Assembly (NCBI GenBank): GCA_001598975.1
Contig: BBXU01000831.1
Span: 1 to 26,727, forward strand
Direction: 5' to 3'
DNA length: 26,727 nucleotides
Source of the DNA: Parachlorella kessleri
Lineage: Eukaryota > Chlorophyta > Trebouxiophyceae > Chlorellales > Chlorellaceae
This document shows, piece by piece, positions 1-9,009 of this stretch. The translations under genes and the position numbers were made by a program. Every line of letters begins with the position of its first letter. The first letter of the stretch is position 1. The notes below the pieces were generated by a model, which saw only the letters and a list, made by a program, of their open reading frames with translations, had not been told where the DNA came from and made no database searches.

Positions 1-178
1 GGGGGCAGTATCGTCGCCAGCCTAAAAGTTACCAATAGGTGCAGACACGCGGAGAAGAACGCAAGCTGCAGTTCATGATACACTGCCATGTACAACAGCA
101 CCAGAAATTGCAGCATGCAGTGTTCTACAGTGGGGACAGAGTGCAGCGACTGACTTACAGTAGGTTGCAGCAGCCCAC

Positions 179-1445
179 CTGCAGTCCCAGCAACCGAGCC
201 ACCTTGAGCAATGCTTGTGGGAGGGCCTGGAAGGCGTGTTCTCTGAGGAAGTTCCCCGCAGCAACCAAACAGCAATCCACCTGCACGCAGCACCATTGCA
301 CAGGACGCGCATTACAGAACGACCTTTGCTTCCATTAACAAACTGGCCCACGACATGACGTCAACCAGCACATCGCAAATGACAAGCAAAATTAAATGTG
401 CACTCATACAGCAGAAACGGGCATGCAGGAAACTTCCAAAGGTATCAGGCGCCGCGCCAAATTGCTATACGGGCACTGACATGGTCTAGCCACACTACCT
501 GGAGGTAGCTGGCCGCCTGCAGCAGGTCCACCACCGCCTCCCCATCCAGCTGCACTTGCTTGGTATAGATAGCATCCACGAGCAGCTCCACCCCCGCGTG
601 GCCGATTGGCAAGGTCAGCCTCGCTAAGGACTGCTGATGGGTGGCCAGAGCCGCGAAGTACTTGCTCACAATTGCCAGCTCAACACGGCTGGTGCAGCAC
701 TCACTGCAACCAAGGAGTCACTGTGTTGACACTCGCGGTACCCTAGTGATGCACAAACCGCTGGGATCAATACCCTATAAAACCACCCTAGTACGTGGTT
801 TGTGGGCACAGCACATACGGGCCTTCTGTTGGCCCCACTTGGGGAATTTATGGCAGCATGGTCAAGTGGCGATACGCTGTTAGACTAGGCTAGACTAGTG
901 ACATACGTGAGCCGTCCAACAAAGGCTGCGGACAAGATGTTCGAGACATTGGCGTAGGCATGGGACCAGCCTTAACCTCACCGCTCAAGCGCGCCCTCGC
1001 CAAAGAGTCGAAGGTCCAGCAGATTTGCAGCAAAGGCCTCCTGGCGAGTATCCACTGGCAGTGGGCTCTCCACATCCACCATGACGACTGTATTCGTTTG
1101 GATTTCAGCGCATCTCTAAGGGACTGAAGGCAGGGATCCACCAGCGTGTGGGCTGCAGCCTCCGACTCCTCCAAGCGCTGCCTCTTCTGCCGCTGCTGGC
1201 ACTCAGCCTCGCCTGCCTGGTGGCTGGGTCCTGCGTGAGCTGCCTCAGGCTCTGCCACTGGACCTGCGAGCAGGAGAGGTAAGAGTCAACTTCCCTGGTC
1301 TAGTCAGCACTATAGCAGTTGGTGTGTCTCCCGGGTGTGACTACAGCAGCTTACCCGTCGTTAAACCTCGGCTGCCAGCCTCACAGGGAACAGTAGGTAC
1401 CCGACGCCCAGAGCGCAGTACCCTGCAGGCGGATGTGTCTGCCAT
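179..1445 (-). pseudogene. BTB/POZ-domain paralogue, frameshifted, 3' part beyond the window edge
   Basis: This is the sister of the intact BTB-BACK gene at 2278-4857. Recognisable exons on the minus strand are 1445-1355 (MADTSACRVLRSGR start, matching MSDDTSCRVLRSGR in the sister), 1263-982 (KRQR basic patch, then HTLVDP and LRDAL), 703-499 (BTB core with VELAIVSKYFAAL, then YTKQVQLDGEAVVDLLQAA) and 280-179 (start of BACK, VDCCLVAAGNFLREH). The last two exons are 205 and 102 nt, the same as in the sister, and stay open. The second exon has 32 nt where the sister has 33 between the LRDAL codons and the SPL codons, so it shifts frame and its exit phase is wrong. The 54-nt exon between these is reduced to a weak trace near 930 (QPLLDG). 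Nothing matching the later BACK exon is seen in 1-178, so the rest lies off the left edge or is lost. It could be a recent pseudogene, or a gene with one sequencing error; the decayed exon favours the former. Confidence 0.6.
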
Positions 1446-2277
1446 GCTCCTGACTCCCTGACGCGACAAATGGCTGTATTGAGTTCTGACTCCTGCTTCT
1501 TAGTTTCTTCCCATGCCTGACGGGATTGTTGTGTAGTCTAGTTTAGACTTTCAATTGGTAAAAACGGTCATTGGAGCTCCCGTGCTTAAAGGCCCGTGGT
1601 TCAGTGTGCTTTTACCATGGCTTTTACCGCTCTTCAAGGCAATGAAAAGTACTGAATCTGATCCTCGGACGATTCTCCCCTGTGGTCTCCTCCTTGATCC
1701 ACAGTTCAAATGTCTGGCATGGCAGACGCCATAAACGAGGTAAAATGATTGAGAAAATATCTCCTGGTTCACAGCATGGCCAAGGGGTGCTTGGACATGT
1801 CGCAGATTTGTGCGAAAAAGTGGAAGGCAATGTTCGGTGCTGCCGTGGAGCTCTGGAAGGTGCCCACCACAAAATGCCAACCCAGCTGGCCCAGGGCAAT
1901 GCCAGTCCGAGCCCCAGGTATGGCATATGCATGGCTTAAGCGCAGCGGCAAGTGCGAATGACACCGCAGCTGCAGTGGCAATCGTCTGGTATCCTCAAGA
2001 GCTGCCACACATGGTGCAACGTCTGTTAGAATCTGACATCAATACCTAACCATGCAGCAGCTCCAGGGAGACTGACAGCTAGCCACATAGCGCCTGCACA
2101 TGACATCACTACCACATAACAAGATTCAGATTCAAGGAAACCAGTTGCTGCACTGTATGTCAAAAAATGTCAAAGTCACACCGCACCGGCGTGTTAAACA
2201 GCCGCAGCACATATGCCCAACTAAATACATGGCCACTGCGTCGTTACAAACAGCAAGCCTGGTAATCGTGCTCCCGC
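1446..2277. other. Intergenic stretch between the two BTB copies
   Basis: No gene with consistent splice sites was found here. Two short opposed open frames overlap at about 1750-2008. The minus frame at 2008-1769 reads like a hydrophobic segment (GQLGWHFVVGTFQSS), and the plus frame at 1749-1961 also lacks a recognisable domain. At most one can be real. Near 1535 there is a short palindromic TAGTCTAG/TTTAGAC motif, similar to a repeat of CTAGACTA at 884-899 on the other side of the broken BTB copy. This may be debris from the duplication. The stretch should hold the promoter of the 179-1445 copy and the 3' end of the intact copy's transcript. Confidence 0.4.
2244..2248 (-). terminator. Possible TGTAA polyadenylation signal of the BTB-BACK gene
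   Basis: TTACA on the plus strand gives TGTAA on the minus strand, 30 nt after the TGA at 2278. TGTAA (UGUAA) is the usual near-upstream poly(A) element in chlorophyte green algae. A five-base motif is common by chance and the spacing to the stop is short, so the call rests mainly on position. Confidence 0.3.
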
Positions 2278-4857
2278 TCACTTGTCGGGTATATAGCAGC
2301 CCACCAGCAGCATCTTCTCGCCACCTTGCCTGGAACACAAGGGCGGCCGCCACACCTCCTCCATGCTCACACATATACTCGACCTTGCCTCCGTGAGGGC
2401 CCCCATTTGCCTGTACACCTGACCAGCCGCTGACATGGAGAGGAGCACTACCCTTAGGCCCACCTTGAGCTGCTGATCGCCTGCTGCATAAAGCGTTATG
2501 CGCGCCGGGTTGCTGCCTCTGCGAGGGCTGGCCTTGATGTAGACCTCTCCCACGCCTGGCACCGGCATCGGGTCACACCTGCAGGCAACCACGCTGTCGC
2601 TGCTGACCACCTGGACTCTCAGCTGCAGAGTCCGACTGGCTGCCACGCGTGGCTCGCCTTCCCATGCTTCTGGTACATGCCACTCATCTTCCGCCTCTGC
2701 GCTGTGGTAAATAACGTCCTGCCGGTCCGCTGCCACTTCGGCTAGCCTAGACATCACTTCCGCTGCTCCCGGACTACCCTGGGTGACCCTGCCTTGCAGC
2801 TGCAGCACAGCTGCCTTGACCTCTGCTGCTGTCATGGCTGTCCAGCGCACACAGTCTAGCAAAGGCTTCAGAGGGGAGTCAGGAAACTGAGCTGCAAAGG
2901 AGAGTAGCACCTGCAGCAGGCACAAAACTCGGAACGGCATGAAAAAGGGGAGGAAATGCATGGCGTGCATACCATATGTAGTGCGCATGCGATAAGGTCA
3001 ACCAAGACATACTGACACTGTGCAAGGCGTTTGACGCCCTGCCATTCCACCAACTTGCGGATCAGCATCTGACTGTCAGTGCTGAATGCCATGCTACCAA
3101 CGCCACTTCCGGGGGCTCACAGTGGTGCTGCACTGGTACCTCTAAGACAAAGCTATGGCCTGTGGGGCTATACCGTACCCTGCTGTGAGTCTCGAGAGTC
3201 CACAAATGCAGCGGCCCAGGAACATGCGCCAGTCACTCAGTTCGAAAAGAGAACGCCCAAGTCCAGGTATATGTTACCCACCTCCACCACGAAGCACTCC
3301 AATGGGCAGCACAGGTCATCCCGCTGAAGCAGCTGCACCGCCATCTCCGTACCCATTTTGTTCAGTGCCCTGGCCAGCAGGCGCGGAGGGTAGCTAGCGA
3401 AGCGCCCGGCTAGACAGTCACGGATCTGCTCGATCAATCCCTGCAAGGCATGCCAACAGTTAATCAGTCCTGCGGCAGGAAGATTCTCATGCTGACGTCT
3501 TGAGGAAGCCCCATGCGCTTTGTATGTGGCGGCGGTGGTGGGCGTGGTCGGGGGTGCCAACGACAGCTTTTACAGGCACGCAGGCATGGCCAAGCCTGGA
3601 TGATCGGCCATGACTGGCCGCCAACCACAGTGTGGCCAATGTATGGGCGAAGGACCACCGATAGCGTCTGACTGGCAAGCCAGGGCCCACCTGTAGCCCT
3701 AATGATTCAGCAACCCGGAGGACATGCTCTGGGCACGCCTTCAAGGCATGCTCCAGCAGGAACTGCCTGGCAGCGTCCAGACAGCATTTGACCTGCACAC
3801 TTGCAGGTCTTCAAACATGACTTGTCTTAGGGTTGCAAGGGTTGCAGGTAAGAAGCAGCGCAATGAACCTCCATCTCGCTGTCCTTACAGGTTGTTACTG
3901 AGTCCAAGGGCAGGTTGAGTTGCAGAGGAGCAACGAATGGCGCAGGCCAGCAATGCCAGCAAAACGTAGAGACAGCGTGCCAAGTACCTGGAGGTAGCTG
4001 GCCGCCTGCAGCAGGTCCACCACTGACTCCCCATCCAGCTGTACTTGCTTGGTATAAACAGCTTCAACCAGCAGCTGCACCCCCGCATGGCCCACAGGTA
4101 AAGACATTGTGCCTGCTGGCTGCTGGTGTGTGGCCAGCCCAGAGAAGAAGCCGCTGACAATCGCCAGCTCCAAACGGCTGATGCGGCACCCGCTGCACGG
4201 CAGGCAGGGTATGAGCACCTGTTAGGTACGTCTGAGGGCTACACCGCGCAGCATTTCCAAACTGCTCTGCCCTCTCCCAGGAGTCGTCAAAAAGCTGCCT
4301 GAATGAAAGCAGGTCTTCAGCAGAGCTGGTCAGACAGAGCCGTCAGACGAGAGCGACTGCCCTGGGCTGGCCTTACCCTAGTCCATCAGGGGCACCCTCG
4401 CCACGGAGTTGAAGGTCCAGCAGGTTGGCAGCGAATGGTTGCTGCCGTGTGTCCCCAGACAAAGGGCTGTCCACGCTAACTGTGGCGCCTGTGATGCTCG
4501 TCTGTGCAAGCGCGTCTCTGAGTGCAACCAGGTTTGGGTCGACCAGGGTGTGGTCTTCTTTGTTATCCCTTGTGCGCTGCCTTTTGGGATGTGGGGCTAT
4601 GTTGCTGTTGTCAGCTGCCTGGCGCACCTCGGCTGGCTGTGGTTGTGCAGCTGGTCCTACGACTCATCTCAGAAGGAGCCTGTGACACGTCATGTCAGAC
4701 GTACGAAAGTCCGCAAAACTCCTTCCCAGCTGGTGTAGGCGCACCCACCTTTTGTCAGCTGAGGCTCGTCAATATTGTTAAGGCCAATACTGTTAGGATC
4801 GGTAGGCTTTCCGAGCCGGCCCGAGCGCAAAACCCTGCAGCTTGTGTCGTCTGACAT
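2278..4857 (-). CDS. BTB-BACK domain protein (513 aa, seven exons)
   Basis: Exons on the minus strand: 4857-4749, 4656-4377, 4298-4245, 4192-3988, 3792-3691, 3440-3282, 2910-2278. All introns are GT-AG, phases agree and the sum is 1542 nt. Residues 1-130 are polar, with a basic, possibly nuclear-localising patch (HPKRQRTRDNK, about 80-95). A BTB fold follows at about 130-216 (LFDDSW, LELAIVSGFFSGL, EAVYTKQVQLDGESVVDLL). A BACK-like helical region spans 217-330 (DAARQFLLEHAL, GLIEQIRDCLAGRFA, LLDCVRW). The last about 180 residues have no recognised domain and show no kelch repeats. BTB-BACK proteins generally act as substrate adaptors of Cullin-3 ubiquitin ligases; that role is inferred here. 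The start is the ATG at 4857 because the paralogue begins with a matching first exon. The two copies lie in the same orientation about 0.8 kb apart, which indicates tandem duplication. Confidence 0.85.
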
Positions 4858-5477
4858 GGTTACATGTCACAAGTGCATGCCGGCGTCAAGGCTGTGTGCA
4901 TATGAGGTGGATGTGCAGAAATAAGCCATGTAGTACATGATGTGTGATGTCTGTCACACGACGCAACAACATGGCGCAGGAATCTAGATGCCTTGGACGA
5001 TTCCCAACCCAAGGAAGTGGCAGAAGGAAGGTATGGCCAGTCGTCGCTTGGTGGCAAACATACTATGATAGACCTGTTGAAAACAAATTGGAAAACTTAT
5101 GACTGCATGAAGTAGCATTTTTCGGCTATCTGATAGGAGAACCAGGGAAATCGTAGAAGGGAAGGGGGCCGGCTTCTACACATAGGTAGCAGCACAGATT
5201 GTCTACTCTAGGCTAGTAGCATACCGCCACCAAACCTGCCGTGGATCCCTCAAGTGAGGCCAACAAGAAGCCAGGATGTCTTATGCCCACAAAGCACCAG
5301 ATCCAAGTAACAAGTTTTAGTGGCATGCACCACCCCGTCCAGACGGGGAAGCCAACAAAAAGCACAGCAAGAGGTCTATCTTACCAGGTGCACCACCTAT
5401 GGGTGCCAGTTAATCAGTAGGCCCTGCTACCAAAATCAACAGCATGCCTGAGCCCAGGCTGGATGACCACGTGCCAG
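4858..5477. other. Upstream region of the BTB-BACK gene
   Basis: No exon with matching splice phases was found in 4858-5413. The stretch should contain the promoter of the minus-strand BTB-BACK gene, whose ATG is at 4857, and the 3' untranslated end of the candidate gene to the right. An alternative frame of the next gene's last exon stays open to a TGA at 5414, so part of 5414-5477 might be coding. No clear TATA box was identified. Confidence 0.4.
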
Positions 5478-6450
5478 CTAGTACCCTCCACCTGCTGGGG
5501 GACCAAGCCTTGCAGCATCCTCCTGCGCTGCTCCGTAGCCAGTCCTGTGTTGCGTTGTGTGTCCTTGAAAGTCCTCCTCTGTTGAGGCGCGCTGCCCTGC
5601 AAGAGAAGTTCTCAGCGGTCGGCATTGCCCACTATAGCTGCACAGAGTGTTCGCCCCAACCGACCCAGCCTGCCGCCTGCAACTGCCAGGTACTGAGGTT
5701 ATAGGGTTTTCTGTGTGCTACACGCCATGGAGCCAAGCACACAAACCAGCTCAGCACACCTGTCAGGGTTGTATGGCTTGGCTCTGCCGCCTCCCTGCCG
5801 CCAAGGTGCAAGTGCTCCAAATCGGACTGGTCAGCGTGGGTGACTGGGGCAGATCTCAAGTGTCCCCCTGCAGAACTCCAAGCCAGGTGGACGTGGAAAG
5901 GCAAAGCAACCCTAGGAGCCTGCCACAGGTGCACCCCATCACTTCTCCATGTTGGGTATGTGATCAGTTTTCGGACCAGTTCCTTTATGAGGACCTGTGA
6001 TCGACTCTGTGGCCTCCTGCTCCACTCTTGCTTGCTGAACAGGGCCACCAGCCTCCCCTTGCTCGAAAGCGCTGGCCCCAAGGTCTGACTCTGCAGAATT
6101 GCCACGCGTGTATCCAGACATGACATTATACGGGTTCCAAATATGGCAGTGTGTGTCAGAGGCCAAGCTACCAGCCAGGCATTCCATATCAGGCGCTGGC
6201 GGGGAGTGCCCACGTGGGAAAGGCTTCATAAAGCTCACGACGTTTCTCGTCAAGCCCTGGCGCATCCGATAAGCTCAGATGGAACACCTCAGCATGTCAG
6301 GACAACCTTCAGACCCTGAACCCCCTATTGGTCAGAGCCACCATTTGCTGCAACAGGAGGATGTTCTGCCGCCCTTGGCAGGTGGGATATAGTCTGTTCG
6401 CCGTCTGTGCCAGGCATCCAAAGAGACTAGCCCTGACAAACATGTAGTTT
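5478..6450 (-). CDS. Possible multi-exon gene of unknown function (C-terminal part)
   Basis: I do not recognise this gene. One phase-consistent chain on the minus strand uses exons 6450-6342 (NYMFVRASLFGCLAQTANRL), 6256-6172 (SFMKPFPRGHSPPAPDMECL), 6090-5995 (SDLGASAFEQGEAGG), 5867-5760 (SAPVTHADQSDLEHLHLGG) and 5596-5478, ending at TAG. All junctions are GT-AG and the acceptors are good (CTCCTGCAG, TTCTCTTGCAG). The predicted C-terminus is hydrophilic and probably disordered. Competing readings exist. One frame around 6288-6190 gives LDEKRRELYEAFPTWALPAS and then a stop. The last exon read in another phase runs to a TGA at 5414 (TGLATEQRRRMLQGLVPQQ). The 5' end was not found; an open stretch near 6595-6480 may hold it. 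Same-strand placement downstream of the aquaporin suggests a separate gene. Confidence 0.3.
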
Positions 6451-6958
6451 CTGCAGGAGAGCATATCACAGCCCCCAAGCCGAGCCCCAGCACAGCCTTT
6501 TGAAGCAAGCCAAGGAACCGCCCCAGCATCAAGGCGATGAGCCCAATACCTTGGAATAGCAGTGGTCGGTCGTTGATACAATTAGGTGGATCCAAGAGAC
6601 AGGGGGACTAGCAGGGAGGAAGAATCCGCCAATTCATATGCCAGTTGCGGGCACTGAGGTCTAGGAAGTCTCTTCCGTCACTGTGCACCCTAAGCACGCT
6701 GCTGCAATGATACTGGACAGGGGGTCACATTTCCTAAACATGTACCACAATGGCAGCTAAGATGCAACACTGGCAGCCATGCCTGCACATCAACACTTGT
6801 ACATCTGTAGCTTCTACTCATTGTAACTGTGCTCAGTACTTGATCAGTGCAGTTGTATCACTCCAAGAAAGCTACAAAACCCCTATAGTCACAATGCTAG
6901 GCCCCTATTGGGGACATTGGTCAGGACCGGGAGGGTCACTCGACCTTGCATGCCCCCT
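6451..6958. other. Stretch downstream of the aquaporin, mostly without assigned genes
   Basis: From 6595 to 6480 the minus strand is open and partly hydrophobic (LIALMLGRFLGLLQKAVLGL), but no splice chain links it cleanly to the candidate gene on its left. From about 6600 to 6958 I see no supported coding sequence. This part should include the 3' untranslated region of the aquaporin, whose stop codon ends at 6959, and the promoter of the gene to the left. Confidence 0.35.
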
Positions 6959-8628
6959 TCACTCCTGCTTGGAGTGACGCTGCTGCTTGAGATTTGTGAA
7001 CTCTCTCATGCCCAGGTAGCACCAGCCTCCCATCAGGCCTGCAGCCACCGGCGCCGCCCAGAACACCGCAAAGTGCTCGCCGCGGGTCTGCTGCTGGTAC
7101 AGAAACTCAAAGCCAAAGGTAACGGCTGGGTTGAGAGAGGGCCCTGCACAGCAGACAACCACTGGCAGCTGTCCGTCTGGCACAATGTCATCTTAAAGCC
7201 TTGCTTTGCAGGCCTCCCTGCTTCCTCACAAGGTGCAGGTACTTTGTATGCCCCAGGCTGCTGCAGAGAGTCGGCACTCAAACCATAGGTAATTCAAGTG
7301 GTGTAGGCCAGCTCCTGAGGAGCCGGTCAATATGATTATTCAGATGCCCCATGGCTACCCATTTCACCCTCACCCGAATAAGGCGCCCCTGCCCGTACTG
7401 CAAGCACCGTGGCTATTAATGGAAGCCACAGTTTCCAAAACCTGCAGGGGCAAGATTTCTAGGATGAATTCAAATCAAGACCAGCGCGGTGCACCACACC
7501 CATCAGCCAAGGCATGATCACGAACAACTATGGGCAAGCCAGAGTGAAGATCACGACTACCTTTAAGACTTGGCTAGCTCTCAAGTATAACTCCAGCCGA
7601 ACCATGGAGCATGCCAACCACTGCATTTTTCACCTGCTCTTCAACTCTCCAGAGTATGATATGGTGAAGGCTAGCAGCAACCCCAGGACAAACTCGCACG
7701 CAGCGCCCTCGAAGACGTCAACATCTGGCCGCAGCCCCACCGCCATGTTGCTGAAGCCTCTGCAGCCAACCATTATGCCTATGCTGGTTGTCAGTAAGAA
7801 GGTGAAGGCCTAAGAGGCAGGAGTTGCAGCGATTCTTCTCCAAGGATGGCCCAGACTGCCATTTTGCAGATCTTGCTGCTTGTTCTGGTGGCTATTTTAT
7901 TGGCTATTTTAGCACCATAGGGAGAGTTCCTGGTCAAGTCGTGATCAGATAGTAGCTATCAACCCTGATAGCCCTATGGTACTTACTTTTGCCAGGGGTA
8001 TGGCAGCAACGCTTGCGCTAAGAGGACTCCTGAAATTGCGCCCAAACACTGGCCCACCTGAAGACAGCAATCGGGGAGCGTATCATGCTCACACGCACAG
8101 TGTTGACATACGATGAATCATCTCAAGCACATTAATCATCAAGACATGCACAAGAGGTCTGGTATATCCAACCCTTGGAACCCAGGTGACTGCAGGTATG
8201 GCAACCCAGCCAGTGGCACAGCAGTCTTACTCACCCCCCGCACGGCATGCTCCTTGAGGTCTCCCTTGCCAGTTGCATACATCATGGCATTATTTGCCGG
8301 GTTGAACAGCGCGCCGCCCAGCCTTGCACACAGTGGCCCCATGGCAATAAGTAACGCCACGACCAGGGCGAGGCCGGCACTGCCAGGCGACAGCCGCAGG
8401 CTGGGTGCTAGCAGCCTTGATAGCTGCAAGGCGGCAGTGATTAATTGGCAAGTTGGTTTCTATGGCTCAGAGTGGCACGGCCTGAAAGACCATGGAGGCT
8501 CTGCACACCTCGTTGCTTGCTGCCAGCCCTAGGACAAACACCAGTGTCGCAAAACCATCTGCTGCAGATTTGTACAAGATGTTTGCAGGCCTGGAGCCAG
8601 CCGTGTTAGGTTTTCGTCGGCTGGGCAT
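6959..8628 (-). CDS. SIP-like aquaporin (MIP family), 245 aa, five exons
   Basis: Minus-strand exons: 8628-8509, 8423-8235, 7809-7634, 7441-7374, 7143-6959. The phases agree and the sum is 738 nt. MIP-family proteins form membrane channels for water or small neutral solutes. Both half-helix motifs are present: NPA at residues 81-83 (GGALFNPANNAMMY) and NPA at 189-191 (GPSLNPAVTFGFEF). Hydrophobic helices lie at about 27-38, 55-72, 104-118, 140-157 and 165-180, plus a last one at about 206-222 (FAVFWAAPVAAGLMGG). The basic N-terminus (MPSRRKPN), the total length near 240, the text after the second NPA and the basic tail resemble plant small basic intrinsic proteins, which reside in the endoplasmic reticulum. 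Those usually have an altered first NPA, while this one is intact. Exons 2 and 3 join in phase 0, but a few residues before the third helix may be missing, so an unseen microexon in the 8234-7810 intron is possible. The gene is head-to-head with CNOT11. Confidence 0.85.
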
Positions 8629-9009
8629 TCCTTAGGTGCCTTGGAGGGCTCAGGACAAATCGGATGTAGCGTGATCAGATCACCAGGACCACTTGAAGTG
8701 ATTTCCTTATGTGACGCAAAGTAGACTTAGAGAGGAACGATACTGTTTGAGGAATGAGGAAGAACATCGGTGTTTGCGCCTGGCGGAACCAAGTCAGGCG
8801 GTGCAGGACACTGTTGCAGGACAAGCTCGATGACTTTCGATCGGTGCTCAGAACCATTCTCGAGTTACCTGACGATTTTCTGCAGGGTACTATTGCCACC
8901 CCGGTTCGTCCGTGGCCCAAGTGCATGCTGCCCACTGGGCAACGCAGTGTTCATAGCGTGTATATGGTTGCCCAGTTTATAGCAGGCGAGCCTAGTGTTA
9001 GTCAAACAC
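8629..9009. promoter_or_regulatory. Shared 381-bp promoter region between the aquaporin and CNOT11
   Basis: The aquaporin start (minus, 8628) and the CNOT11 start (plus, 9010) face away from each other across 381 bp. Both promoters and both 5' leaders must fit in this space, so a bidirectional promoter is likely. Open frames here on either strand do not connect to neighbouring exons; the frame entering CNOT11 is closed by TAG at 8980. No strong TATA motif was identified. Confidence 0.5.

Noticed and set aside
884..900. CTAGACTA direct repeat as a transposon end
   Set aside because: It is too short, with no matching inverted end, target-site duplication or transposase nearby.
5632..6213. Minus-strand open frame of 193 codons
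   Set aside because: It crosses several strong splice signals, and only one short part (around 5860-5760) fits the splice-consistent chain. As a single exon it has no recognisable domain and unusual Trp and Arg content.
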